Origin: Chromohalobacter israelensis
GTDB lineage: Bacteria > Pseudomonadota > Gammaproteobacteria > Pseudomonadales > Halomonadaceae
Assembly: GCA_000761475.1 (NCBI GenBank)
Contig: JQNW01000002.1
Coordinates: 1 to 64,000 of the forward strand
Length of the DNA: 64,000 bases
Direction of reading: 5' to 3'
Part shown: one piece after another, positions 16,640 to 26,695 of the stretch
Numbering within the stretch: the first letter of the stretch is position 1
Layout: every line of letters starts with the position of its first letter
The notes under the pieces: model-generated
Database searches by the model: none
The model's input: the letters and a program-made list of their open reading frames with translations, nothing else
Told to the model about the DNA's origin: nothing
Program-made: the position numbers and the translations under genes

Positions 16640-18545
16640 GAGCGGGGTCCTCGAGTCGTGCGGGATCGTTGGGATCCGCGATACGCGGCAGCCGGACACG
16701 AAAGCGTGCGCCGCCGCCGGGCAAGTTGCAGGCGTCGAGCTGGCCATCGAGATCCTCGACGATACGTCGCGAGATCGACAGGCCCAACCCCAAGCCGCTG
16801 CCCATCGACTTGGTGGTATAGAACGGTTCGAAGATCTGGGCCAGGCGTGCCTCGTCGATGCCGGGGCCATTGTCGGCGACATCCAGGTACACGGTCGTGG
16901 ATTCGGCAACGATGGCGAGGGTCAGGCAAGGGGCGGCGGTATCGTTCATGGCCTGGAGCGCGTTGCCGATCAGGTTGACCAGCACCTGCTCGAGGCGCAC
17001 CGGGTCGGCGCGTACCCACACCGCCTGCTCGGGCCAGTGCTGCTCGACCCGCACGCCGCTTTCGTGAATCCGCGACTGAAACAGGCGCAATGCATACGCA
17101 AAGCACGACGCGACGGAAACCGCCGTCAGGTTGTCGCCGCTCTTGCGCGAGAACTGGCGCAGCTGCGCGCTGATCTCGGCCATGCGCTCGGTCAGCTCGA
17201 GTACCTGGGCGAGGTTGGCATCGGCGGCCTCGTGTCGCTGGCGGGCGATGAAGGCGCGAGCATTCTCGGTGTAGGCACGAATCGCCGCCAAGGGCTGGTT
17301 GAGCTCGTGATTGATGCCCGCCGCCAGTTGCCCGAGCACGGCCAGCTTGGCGGCTTGCACCAGCTCGTCGCGGGTGGCGCGCAGGCTTTCCTCGGCGCGG
17401 CGGCGTTCCTCGATCTCCGCCGACAGACGCCGATTGGTGGCGACCAGGTCACGGGTACGGCTTTCCACGTGCCGTTCGAGTTCGTCGCGGGCCTGGGCGA
17501 GGGTGCGTCGCTCGCGTTCGGCGAAGCGCTCGCGCTCACGTCGCAGACGCAGGCGCTGCCATCCGATCCCGGCCCCCAGGGCGATGAGCCCGTAGAGACC
17601 GCCGGCAAGCAGCGCCGCCAGCCACTGCGCCTGATTGACCGGCGTCAGCGGCTTGAGGATGTGAATGTGCCAATCGAAATCTTCCATGGGGCGCGTCAGG
17701 CTCAGATAACGCCTGCCTTCCAGGGAACCGGAGGCGAAGCTCACCAGGCGTGTGCGGGCATCGTGTCGCTGGTCCTCGCGCAGGCCCGCTGGCGGCAGCG
17801 GGGCATCGCCGTAGCGCCGAGAGGCGGCGATGGTCTGACGTTGTGCCCGAGTCAGCGGCGCCATGGTGGTCAAACGCAATTCGGGCCGGCTGGCCATGAA
17901 GATGACGCCATTGCGGTCGGTGACCAGAAGCTCCGCGTCCTGCTCGGCCCATCCGGCTTCCACCGCATCGAGTAGGACCTTGAGCACCATGACACCGTCC
18001 GGGCGCGCGTTCGGCGCCGTGTCGTCGAGCCACACCGGGGCCGAGAAGTAGTAGCCGCGATCCCGCGACTGGGTGCCCAGGCCGTAGAAACTGCCGTTCT
18101 TGCCGTCCATGGCTTCCCGGTAGTAGGGCCTGAAGCCGTAGTTCTGCCCGATGAAGGTATCGCGACGATGCCAGTTGCTGGCCGCCAGGGTTTCGCCGGT
18201 ATGATCGAGCAGGTAGATGTCGGAGACGTTGGCGGTGGCGCGAAAGCGATCCAGCAGGCGATTCAAGGGCATCGAGTCTTGCCCGTCGGGGTCGTTCAGG
18301 AAGCGCTTGACCATTTCCCGCGAGGCCAGCAGTTCCGGCAGATAATCGTGACGCGAGAGATGACCGACGAGGCTTGCCGCCGACAGACGCAGTTCGTTCT
18401 CGGCATCGTGGCGCAGCTCCTGCAGCGCCTGCTCACGGGCCAGGCGTGCCGTCTGCCACATGCAGACGAGCAGGCCGGCGATCGCGGCCAGCACGAGCAG
18501 CGTGCGCGGCCGCACGGGAAGGGGGAAACGGCGTGTATCGGACAT
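16632..18545 (-). CDS. dctB: DctB-like sensor histidine kinase
   Basis: A 637-residue membrane kinase. A first helix (about 13-31) and a second near 305-325 flank a periplasmic double-PAS sensor. A long coiled coil (about 330-410, rich in RER/AEE) leads to the NtrB/DctB-type box AAGINHELNQPLAAIRAYTE with the phosphorylated His. The ATPase motifs DNGPGIDEARL and GSGLGLGLSI are present. Start ATG 18545 is chosen because it directly precedes the first helix; ATG 18590 would add 15 residues. It is co-transcribed with the overlapping regulator gene. Confidence 0.88.
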   Translation of the reverse strand: MSDTRRFPLPVRPRTLLVLAAIAGLLVCMWQTARLAREQALQELRHDAENELRLSAASLVGHLSRHDYLPELLASREMVKRFLNDPDGQDSMPLNRLLDRFRATANVSDIYLLDHTGETLAASNWHRRDTFIGQNYGFRPYYREAMDGKNGSFYGLGTQSRDRGYYFSAPVWLDDTAPNARPDGVMVLKVLLDAVEAGWAEQDAELLVTDRNGVIFMASRPELRLTTMAPLTRAQRQTIAASRRYGDAPLPPAGLREDQRHDARTRLVSFASGSLEGRRYLSLTRPMEDFDWHIHILKPLTPVNQAQWLAALLAGGLYGLIALGAGIGWQRLRLRRERERFAERERRTLAQARDELERHVESRTRDLVATNRRLSAEIEERRRAEESLRATRDELVQAAKLAVLGQLAAGINHELNQPLAAIRAYTENARAFIARQRHEAADANLAQVLELTERMAEISAQLRQFSRKSGDNLTAVSVASCFAYALRLFQSRIHESGVRVEQHWPEQAVWVRADPVRLEQVLVNLIGNALQAMNDTAAPCLTLAIVAESTTVYLDVADNGPGIDEARLAQIFEPFYTTKSMGSGLGLGLSISRRIVEDLDGQLDACNLPGGGARFRVRLPRIADPNDPARLEDPAHA

Positions 18546-18624
18546 GAAGACGAGCGGCTCGTGGCAAATGGCATGACGCATCGGGGCCATATGGCCACAC
18601 GCATCATGATGCGTGGCGGTTTGT

Positions 18625-18655
18625 CTAAAGTTAAGCGCCAGCGCTTAGTCTTTAG
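18625..18655. promoter_or_regulatory. nested palindrome between norM-like and dctB-like genes
   Basis: TAAGCGC-CA-GCGCTTA (18632-18647) is flanked by CTAAAG (18625-18630) and CTTTAG (18650-18655), giving a 13-bp-arm dyad. It lies 42 bases after the MATE gene stop and 80 bases before the chosen kinase start. It could be an operator for the kinase operon or a weak terminator; the sequence does not decide. Confidence 0.6.
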
Positions 18656-18696
18656 TCGTGGCGATGAGTCGTGGCGATGCGGCGCCGGCGGTCGCC

Positions 18697-20124
18697 TCAG
18701 CTGGCCGTGACCGAAGGGCGACGCGCCCGATGATGCAGGCGCCAGCCGAGTAGCAGCGCGGCGACCGTCAGTCCCGCGCACAGGCCGAGCCAATAGCCGT
18801 GCACGCCCATCGGCGCCAGATACCCGTCGATGCCACGTCCCAGCAGGTGGCCCCCGGCCAGTCCGATCAGCCAATAGGAAAACAGCGTGATCAGCATGAC
18901 GATGCGCGTGTCCTTGTAACCGCGCAGAGCGCCGGCGAGATTGACCTGCAGCGAGTCGGAGATCTGATAGAGCATGGCCAGCGTGACCAGCGACATGGCC
19001 AGAGCATGCACTTCCGTGTTCGACGTATACAGCGCCAGGATGGGCGACGCCGTCATCCAGAGAATGGCGTCGTTGAGCAGGGCCACCAGCAGGCAGACGA
19101 CGACGCCGTTCCAGGCCACGAAGCGTGCCTCCTGTGCGGTTCCGCGTCCCAGCGTATTGCCCACGCGCACGGTCAGCGCCATGCTCAGCGACAACGGCAG
19201 CATGAACAGGATCGACGTGTAGTTGAGCGCGATCTGGTGGGCGGCGACGACCACTTCCCCCAGACGCGCGACGAACAGGGCGATCAGGGTGAACAGTGTG
19301 ACCTCGACGAAGATCGCCACGCCGATGGGGACCCCGACGTAAAGCAGCTCCTGGATGTCGCGGCGTTGCGGCGGGACCGGCGAATGCCACAGCGTCACCG
19401 CGCCGTAGGCGCGAGCCCGGTACGTATAGATCGTCATCGCCAGGCACATCACCCACATCGAAATCGCCGTGGCCACGCCGCATCCCACCGCGCCCAGCGC
19501 CGGCAAGTCGGCGATCCAGGCCGGCATGCCGTCGCCCAGCAACGAGACCAGGCCGGGCCCGCCGTAGATCAGCACATAGTTGCAGGGAATATTGATCGCC
19601 AGCCCCAGCAGGCTGATCCACAGGGCGGGGCGCGTGTGGTTCATGCCGTCGGAGAAGGCGCGCAAGGCCTGGTAAAGGCCCACGCCTGGCATGCCGAACG
19701 CCACGGCGGCCAGGTAGCCGGCGGAGAGCTGTGCGACCTGCTCGGGCACGCCCATGTACCGGAATATCGGACCCACGCCGAACCATAGCAAGAGTGCCGA
19801 CAGCCCGCCCAGGCACAGCGCGATCCACAGCGCCTGATGGACATAGGGCCGAATCTCGGTGTGGCGTCTTGCGCCGAGCAATTGCGCCACGATGGGCGTC
19901 AGGCCCATCAAGGCGCCGGTCATGAAGAGCATCAACGGTAGCCACAGGCTGGAGCCGACCGAGACGGCGGCAAGGTCCGTGGCACTGGCGCGACCGGCCA
20001 TGATCACATCGACCGCACTCATGCCCGATTGCGCCAGCTGTGCCCCGCAGATCGGCAGCGCCAGGCGCAGCAAGGTGCGCGATTCACGATGGCTATGGGT
20101 GAGCAGGGCTCGGGGCGACGTCAC
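18697..20124 (-). CDS. norM: MATE-family multidrug efflux pump (NorM type)
   Basis: A 475-residue inner-membrane protein with about twelve helices arranged as two homologous halves. Early motifs resemble NorM, including ALPICGAQLAQSGMSAVDVI and TGALMGLTPIVAQLLGA. MATE pumps export cationic drugs in exchange for sodium or protons. The start is GTG at 20124 with AGGAG seven bases upstream. It is divergent from epmC. Confidence 0.9.
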   Translation of the reverse strand: MTSPRALLTHSHRESRTLLRLALPICGAQLAQSGMSAVDVIMAGRASATDLAAVSVGSSLWLPLMLFMTGALMGLTPIVAQLLGARRHTEIRPYVHQALWIALCLGGLSALLLWFGVGPIFRYMGVPEQVAQLSAGYLAAVAFGMPGVGLYQALRAFSDGMNHTRPALWISLLGLAINIPCNYVLIYGGPGLVSLLGDGMPAWIADLPALGAVGCGVATAISMWVMCLAMTIYTYRARAYGAVTLWHSPVPPQRRDIQELLYVGVPIGVAIFVEVTLFTLIALFVARLGEVVVAAHQIALNYTSILFMLPLSLSMALTVRVGNTLGRGTAQEARFVAWNGVVVCLLVALLNDAILWMTASPILALYTSNTEVHALAMSLVTLAMLYQISDSLQVNLAGALRGYKDTRIVMLITLFSYWLIGLAGGHLLGRGIDGYLAPMGVHGYWLGLCAGLTVAALLLGWRLHHRARRPSVTAS

Positions 20125-20240
20125 ACTGACTCTCCTCGTGGACTTTCTTCACGGACTCGCTTCAGAACTTTCACGGGCGCAAAAGCGGGCATTCTAGCAA
20201 GCGTGCCACGTCGACGCCTTTCATCATGCGTCGTAGCCCC

Positions 20241-20246
20241 TATAAT
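20241..20246 (+). promoter_or_regulatory. candidate -10 box of epmC
   Basis: A perfect TATAAT stands 26 bases before the GTG start. A weak -35 (TTTCAT, 20219-20224) is 16 bases upstream. The short leader and the AAGGAGG ribosome site fit this placement. Confidence 0.5.
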
Positions 20247-20271
20247 GTGCCTCCGCTTTGAAGGAGGCCGC

Positions 20272-20820
20272 GTGAATCACCGTATCGACGATCTCATCGC
20301 CCTGTTCGACGGCGTCTTCTCCGCGCCGTATCGCACCTGCCTGGTGAGCGGTGACGATGAACCCTTGTACCGTCCCGCCGCCCACGCCGAGGACCTGCAT
20401 CGGATCATTTTCGCGCACGGCTTCTTCGCCAGTGCCCTGCATGAGGTCAGCCACTGGTGCATCGCCGGTGAACGTCGCCGCCAGCTGGAGGACTACGGCT
20501 ACTGGTACGAGCCCGATGGTCGCGACGCCGAGCGTCAGCGCGAGTTCGAACAGGTCGAGATCGCCCCGCAGGCGCTGGAATCGCTGTTCAGCGAGGCGTG
20601 CGGGCGCCGCTTCCATGTCAGCGTCGATAACCTGGGCGGCCCCGAGGTGGACCGTGATGCCTTCGCCGCGCGTGTCGACGCGCGCGCGACGCGGTATCGC
20701 GAGACTGGCTTGCCGCAGCGGGCGGAGGCCTTTCGCGCGACGCTGGAAGCGTTCTACCGGCACGGCCTGTCCCGCGAGGCGGCGATCGACGTGGGGCGCG
20801 CGCGACTGGCACGAGCATGA
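20272..20820 (+). CDS. epmC: elongation factor P hydroxylase EpmC
   Basis: A 182-residue cytoplasmic enzyme matching EpmC (YfcM), which hydroxylates the beta-lysyl-lysine of elongation factor P. The HExxH metal motif is at 57-61 in FASALHEVSHWCIAGERRR. DYGYWYEPDGR and FSEACGRRFHVSVDNLG follow, as in the family. The GTG start is fixed by AAGGAGG at 20261-20267. The length is typical. Confidence 0.92.
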   Translation: MNHRIDDLIALFDGVFSAPYRTCLVSGDDEPLYRPAAHAEDLHRIIFAHGFFASALHEVSHWCIAGERRRQLEDYGYWYEPDGRDAERQREFEQVEIAPQALESLFSEACGRRFHVSVDNLGGPEVDRDAFAARVDARATRYRETGLPQRAEAFRATLEAFYRHGLSREAAIDVGRARLARA

Positions 20821-20940
20821 CGCGGGCCCGCCGGACGAGGCGGTTGCCGCGGTGATCCATCGAGAAATCCGTCACCGAAAAACGCTTGTTACCGAAACAA
20901 CAGGGAGAAGACGCGTGCCGAGGCAGTGCGTCAGGCAACT

Positions 20941-21477
20941 ATGGTCAAGACTTATTTGGGGAAGATGCGTGGCGAGCCGTCCCGGCGCGCTCGGCCGTGC
21001 GTACGCGATGCGCTCTGGTCGTGGATCGGGGGCTTTCTCGGCATGGCGGGTGTCGGCTGGCTCAGCGAGGCCTGGATGGCGTCGTATAGCCTGCTGTTGA
21101 TCGGCTCCTTCGGCGCCACGTCGGTGCTGCTCTACGCCGCGCCGGAAAGCCCCTTCGCGCAGCCGCGCAATGTGCTCGGCGGGAGCGTGCTGTCTGCCCT
21201 GGTGGGTGTGGCGTGTTTTCAACTCTTCGGCGTCGGCTGGGTGGCCGCGGCGGTCGCCGTGTCGACCGCGATCCTGCTGATGCAACTGACGCATACCCTG
21301 CATCCGCCCGGTGGCGCCACGGCGTTGATCGCCGTCATCGGCAGCGAGGAAGTCCACGGCCTCGCCTGGCACTTTGCGCTGATGCCCGTGGCGGCGGGCT
21401 GCACGCTCATGCTGAGCGTGGCGGTGCTGATCAACAACCTGGCGCGTCACCGCCGCTATCCCCTGCATTGGCGATGA
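20941..21477 (+). CDS. HPP-family integral membrane protein
   Basis: A 178-residue protein with four membrane helices and the family signature HPPGGATAL in LHPPGGATALIAVIGSEEV. The segment GSFGATSVLLYAAPESPFAQP is also conserved. Some HPP proteins in cyanobacteria have been linked to nitrite transport, but the role is generally unclear. ATG 20941 is chosen; GTG 20926 would add five residues. Confidence 0.85.
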   Translation: MVKTYLGKMRGEPSRRARPCVRDALWSWIGGFLGMAGVGWLSEAWMASYSLLLIGSFGATSVLLYAAPESPFAQPRNVLGGSVLSALVGVACFQLFGVGWVAAAVAVSTAILLMQLTHTLHPPGGATALIAVIGSEEVHGLAWHFALMPVAAGCTLMLSVAVLINNLARHRRYPLHWR

Positions 21478-21501
21478 CACAGAGATGACGCGTCCGCCGC
21501 G

Positions 21502-21978
21502 TCACTCCTCGCCGCGCAGGCGCTGATGCAGGTAGAGCATGACCTGTACCTCGTGATCGGCGCGCATGGGCTCGAGCCCGAGGTCGCCGAACAGATCGCC
21601 CCGGGCGCGTGTCCACTCGCCCGGGTCGAGGTCGGGGTAGAGCGTCTCCGCCGGCGCCAGCTCGACGAAGGGCGTTACCGCGAAGTCCTCGAACAGACGC
21701 GACAGCGCAGCCTCGTCGTCACCGATCCCCGCGGTATACAGCGTCACGTTGAAGTGATCGGCCTCCAGCTCGCGCAGCACGTCCAGGGGGCTCAGGCCCA
21801 GGCTGCGCAGCTCGTCCAGGCTGTAATCGCCGAGCTTGAGAAGTTCCTCGTCGAGCCAGTCGTCATCGGGCTGGATCAGCGCATGCTTGATCTGGCCATC
21901 GGGCAGGGCCCAGGAGATGGCGACGGGGAGGGCTTCCTCGTCGCCGGTCTCGATGGCGATGAAACCGGGAAAATCCAT
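21502..21978 (-). CDS. hypothetical protein, possible degenerate DEDD exonuclease fold
   Basis: A 158-residue acidic soluble protein. The opening PGFIAIETGDEEALPVAISW and the following DGQIKHALIQPDDDW resemble the first strands of DEDDh 3'-5' exonucleases (FLDTETTG...PIEIAW). The catalytic Asp-Glu pair is altered to Ala-Ile-Glu, and later catalytic residues are not evident. Its ATG begins one base after the tatD stop, so the two are translationally linked. The relation to exonucleases is inference; it may be a non-catalytic relative. Confidence 0.72.
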   Translation of the reverse strand: MDFPGFIAIETGDEEALPVAISWALPDGQIKHALIQPDDDWLDEELLKLGDYSLDELRSLGLSPLDVLRELEADHFNVTLYTAGIGDDEAALSRLFEDFAVTPFVELAPAETLYPDLDPGEWTRARGDLFGDLGLEPMRADHEVQVMLYLHQRLRGEE

Positions 21979-21979
21979 G

Positions 21980-22843
21980 TCATTGCTCCTCGTCGAGTCG
22001 GAAGAATCGCCGCGCCGTGGCGGTGGTGGAAGCCGCCAGCGAAGCCTCGCTCTCGCCGCGCCAGTGCGCGATCTCGCGGACGATCCAGGGCAGCAGCGCC
22101 GGTTCGTGGCGGCGCCCCTTGAGTTTGGCCGGCAGGTTGCGCGGCAGGAGATAGGGGCAGTCGGTCTCGACCATCAGGCGTGCGGCGGGGATATCGGCGA
22201 CCAGGTCGCGCAGATGATGGCCACGCCGCTCGTCGCAGAGCCAACCCGTCAGCCCGATGTGCAGGTCGAGGTCCAGGTAACCGTGCAGGGTGTCGCGGTC
22301 GGCGGTGAAACAGTGAACCACGGCGTCGCCGATGGCGTCACGCCAATGGCGCAGCATGTCACGCATGCGTGCACCGGCATCGCGCTCATGCAGGAACAGC
22401 GGCAGGCCGCTTTCGGCGGCGAGCGCGAGCTGCGCTTCGAAGGCGTGTTCCTGCTCGGCGGGCGTCGAGAAATTGCGGTTGAAGTCGAGGCCGCATTCGC
22501 CCACGGCCACGACCTCGGGCCGCGCCTGCAATGCCTGCAGGGCCGCCGCCAGTTCAGGGTTCCAGTGGCTCGCCATGTGGGGATGCAGGCCGGCGGTGGC
22601 GTACAGGCCCGGATGATGGCGGGCGAGGTCGGCGGCCTGTTCGCTGTGTGCCAGGTCGGTGCCGGTGAGGATCATGTCGTCCACGCCCGCGTGCCGGGCC
22701 CGGGCAAGCACGGCGTCGAGGTCGCGGGCGAAGCTCTCGTGCGTCAGGTTCGCGCCGATGTCGACCAGCGGCGCCGGCGACGTCAGGCGCAGCGCTTCGG
22801 GTAGCGGATTGGCGTCGTCTTGTGTCACGGAAGATCGTGTCAC
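21980..22843 (-). CDS. tatD: TatD-family metal-dependent hydrolase
   Basis: A 287-residue TIM-barrel hydrolase/DNase. Metal-binding blocks are DIGANLTHESF, ATAGLHPHMA, VAVGECGLDFNR with the bridging Glu, PLFLHERDA, VVHCFTADRD and MVETDCPYLLPRN. All expected ligands are present. The start is GTG with GGGGAG seven bases upstream. E. coli TatD acts as a 3'-5' exonuclease in DNA repair. It forms an operon with the downstream small acidic protein and is divergent from uup. Confidence 0.92.
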   Translation of the reverse strand: MTRSSVTQDDANPLPEALRLTSPAPLVDIGANLTHESFARDLDAVLARARHAGVDDMILTGTDLAHSEQAADLARHHPGLYATAGLHPHMASHWNPELAAALQALQARPEVVAVGECGLDFNRNFSTPAEQEHAFEAQLALAAESGLPLFLHERDAGARMRDMLRHWRDAIGDAVVHCFTADRDTLHGYLDLDLHIGLTGWLCDERRGHHLRDLVADIPAARLMVETDCPYLLPRNLPAKLKGRRHEPALLPWIVREIAHWRGESEASLAASTTATARRFFRLDEEQ

Positions 22844-22963
22844 GGGAAATCTCCCCAGCCCAGTGAGTCGCGAAAACCCGCCATTCTACCCCCGGACCCG
22901 GGAGGCGACCATGCGTTACACTAGCGTCTTTACTCCGAATGTCTGTCAACGAGGTGGTTACGC

Positions 22964-24916
<1,953 letters not shown>

Positions 24917-24926
24917 TAGGAAACGT

Positions 24927-24957
24927 CGCGCCGGGCACGAACGACGTGCCCGGCGCG
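24927..24957. terminator. perfect 12-bp stem between convergent uup and usp genes
   Basis: CGCGCCGGGCAC (24927-24938) pairs fully with GTGCCCGGCGCG (24946-24957) around a 7-base loop. It lies between two convergent stops, where a bidirectional terminator is expected, though neither side has a T run. Confidence 0.6.
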
Positions 24958-24963
24958 GCGCGA

Positions 24964-25419
24964 TCATTCGTCGACTTCGCCGTCCTTGCCGACGCGTACC
25001 GCGAGCACGTCGCATTGCGCGCCGTGCAGCACGCCGGTGGAGGTCGAACCGAGCAGCAGAGCGAACCCGTGGCGTCCGTGCGAGCCGACCACGATCAAGT
25101 CGACATCGTGCTCGGCGGCGAAACGGTGAATCTCGGTATCCGGCATGCCGACCACGACGTGCTGGTTCTCCGAGAGGATGCCATGGGGATCGGCGATCTC
25201 CGCCAGGCGCTGCTTGGCGTGCTCGTCGAGCTGATCCTGAATGCTGGTCAAATCCATGGGGATATCGCCCCCATAGGCGAAGCCCAGCGGTTCGAGCGTA
25301 TGCATGACCGAAAGCTTGGCGTGATTACGCTCGGCGATGGGAATGGCACGCTCGAGCACCTTGTTCGAATCCTTGGTCAGATCGACGGCGACTAAGACGT
25401 GTGTGTACTCGTTACTCAT
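24964..25419 (-). CDS. universal stress protein (UspA family)
   Basis: A 151-residue protein with the Usp nucleotide-binding pattern. It begins THVLVAVDLTKDS and ends VDLIVVGSHGRHGFALLLGS, followed by TSTGVLHGAQCDVLAVRV; the G-2x-G-9x-G-(S/T) ATP-binding motif is intact. Start ATG 25419 has GGGAG upstream. It is likely induced in stress or stationary phase, by family analogy. A similar uup / hypothetical / usp / fadBA order occurs in pseudomonads, to my recollection. Confidence 0.92.
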   Translation of the reverse strand: MSNEYTHVLVAVDLTKDSNKVLERAIPIAERNHAKLSVMHTLEPLGFAYGGDIPMDLTSIQDQLDEHAKQRLAEIADPHGILSENQHVVVGMPDTEIHRFAAEHDVDLIVVGSHGRHGFALLLGSTSTGVLHGAQCDVLAVRVGKDGEVDE

Positions 25420-25518
25420 GGGGGCATCTCCCACCTTGTCGATGAACGCTTCTACTTTAGGCGCGCCGAAACGGTGAAACAATGCTTCAAATCAATCAGT
25501 GCACATGTGGAGGCACGT

Positions 25519-26019
25519 TTGGAAATCTTTCTGTTCCTGGGGCTGGCGGTGTTCGCGATTCTCTCGCCCGCGCTGTGGCTGAGGCCGAGCCGCCACGAAA
25601 CGCGACGCAGTGGCTTGCGCCAGGCGGCTCGCGAGGCGGGGGCGGCGCTGCGCTTCGACAAGGCGCCGCTGCAGGAGGCGCGAGACATGGTGGGATACCG
25701 CTGGCGCTACCCGCAGGCCGCGCCGGGCAGCGACTTCACCCTCGTGCGCGAGGCGCATGCCAGTGACCGCCTGGAGGAAGCCATGTCGGGATGGCGCTGG
25801 CGTCAGGCACCGCTGCCGCCGTTGAACGCGGCCGCGTTGCAGCGGCTGGAAGCGGTGCTGGCGGTGTTGCCCGAGGACGCGTGCGTGGTGGAATCGACAT
25901 CCAAGGGCGTGACCCTGTGGTGGGAGGAGTCGCAGGACGCCGAGAGCTTCGCGCCCGCGCTGCGGGCGTTGACGGGGCTGGTCGATGACCTGGCCGGCAG
26001 TGGGCGTCATGCCGGCTAG
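25519..26019 (+). CDS. membrane-anchored hypothetical protein
   Basis: A 166-residue protein with one N-terminal hydrophobic helix (LEIFLFLGLAVFAILSPALW) and a soluble, basic then acidic remainder, probably a bitopic inner-membrane protein. I choose the TTG start at 25519 because GGAGG (25509-25513) is five bases upstream; GTG 25507 is the alternative. It resembles the small hypothetical gene beside uspA and uup in pseudomonads. The function is unknown. Confidence 0.72.
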   Translation: MEIFLFLGLAVFAILSPALWLRPSRHETRRSGLRQAAREAGAALRFDKAPLQEARDMVGYRWRYPQAAPGSDFTLVREAHASDRLEEAMSGWRWRQAPLPPLNAAALQRLEAVLAVLPEDACVVESTSKGVTLWWEESQDAESFAPALRALTGLVDDLAGSGRHAG

Positions 26020-26167
26020 GCAGGTACGGGACAGGCCCGTGCGGGAAGGACCCGTGCTCGCCGCTCTTGCGTGGCGACCTGGGCGTCCAGAACCCGGGCG
26101 CGCAACCGGCGCGACGCCCGGGAAAGCCGCCGCCGCGGAAGGCCGCTAGCGACCCGCGGGATTCGAG

Positions 26168-26617
26168 TCACTCATCGTCGCAGGGGCCGCGCGACTGCAG
26201 TCGCTGCCCATTGCGCTCGATGCAGGAGAGGAGGGCGTCCAGCTTGTCGACGTCTTCATCGCTCACGCCCTCGAGCATCTCGACCCGCGCCTGTTCGACC
26301 ACGGTCTCGATCTTCTTGAGCAACGGCGTCGCCTTGGCGGTGAGATAGACACGCTTGGTGCGGCGATCCTCATCGCTGGGGCGGCGTTCGATCAGCCCTT
26401 GCTCGGTCAACTGATCGAGCGTCCTGACCAGGGAAGGTGCCTCGACCCCGATCGAGCGGGCCAGATCGCATTGTGGCTGGCCATCACCCATTTTCGACAG
26501 GTGATAGAGCGTCACCCAACGAGTTTGCGTCAGCTCCAGGGGAGCGAGGCGTTCGTCGAGGATGGCGCGCCACAGGCGTGGTACGCGCGACAGTTTGAGT
26601 CCGATATCCTGATGCAT
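26168..26617 (-). CDS. MarR/SlyA-family transcriptional regulator
   Basis: A 149-residue winged-helix dimeric regulator. It has the SlyA-type opening LSRVPRLWRAILDERLAPLE, the recognition region VEAPSLVRTLDQLTEQGLIE and the wing RRPSDEDRRTKRVYLT. A 14-bp palindrome stands just upstream of its start, consistent with autoregulation. It is transcribed away from the gene at 26696-27826 only in the sense of following it on the same strand. The effector is unknown. Confidence 0.9.
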   Translation of the reverse strand: MHQDIGLKLSRVPRLWRAILDERLAPLELTQTRWVTLYHLSKMGDGQPQCDLARSIGVEAPSLVRTLDQLTEQGLIERRPSDEDRRTKRVYLTAKATPLLKKIETVVEQARVEMLEGVSDEDVDKLDALLSCIERNGQRLQSRGPCDDE

Positions 26618-26630
26618 GGGCCTTGTATTG

Positions 26631-26644
26631 GTTAGGAACCTAAC
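26631..26644. promoter_or_regulatory. candidate MarR-family operator
   Basis: GTTAGG-AA-CCTAAC is a perfect palindrome 14 bases upstream of the regulator's ATG. TTAG...CTAA arms resemble SlyA-type sites (TTAGCAAGCTAA). It is likely an autoregulatory site. Confidence 0.6.
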
Positions 26645-26695
26645 GGGATTGTCCCGAGTGGGACGCGCTATTGCAAGTCACACTATCGTCGACCT

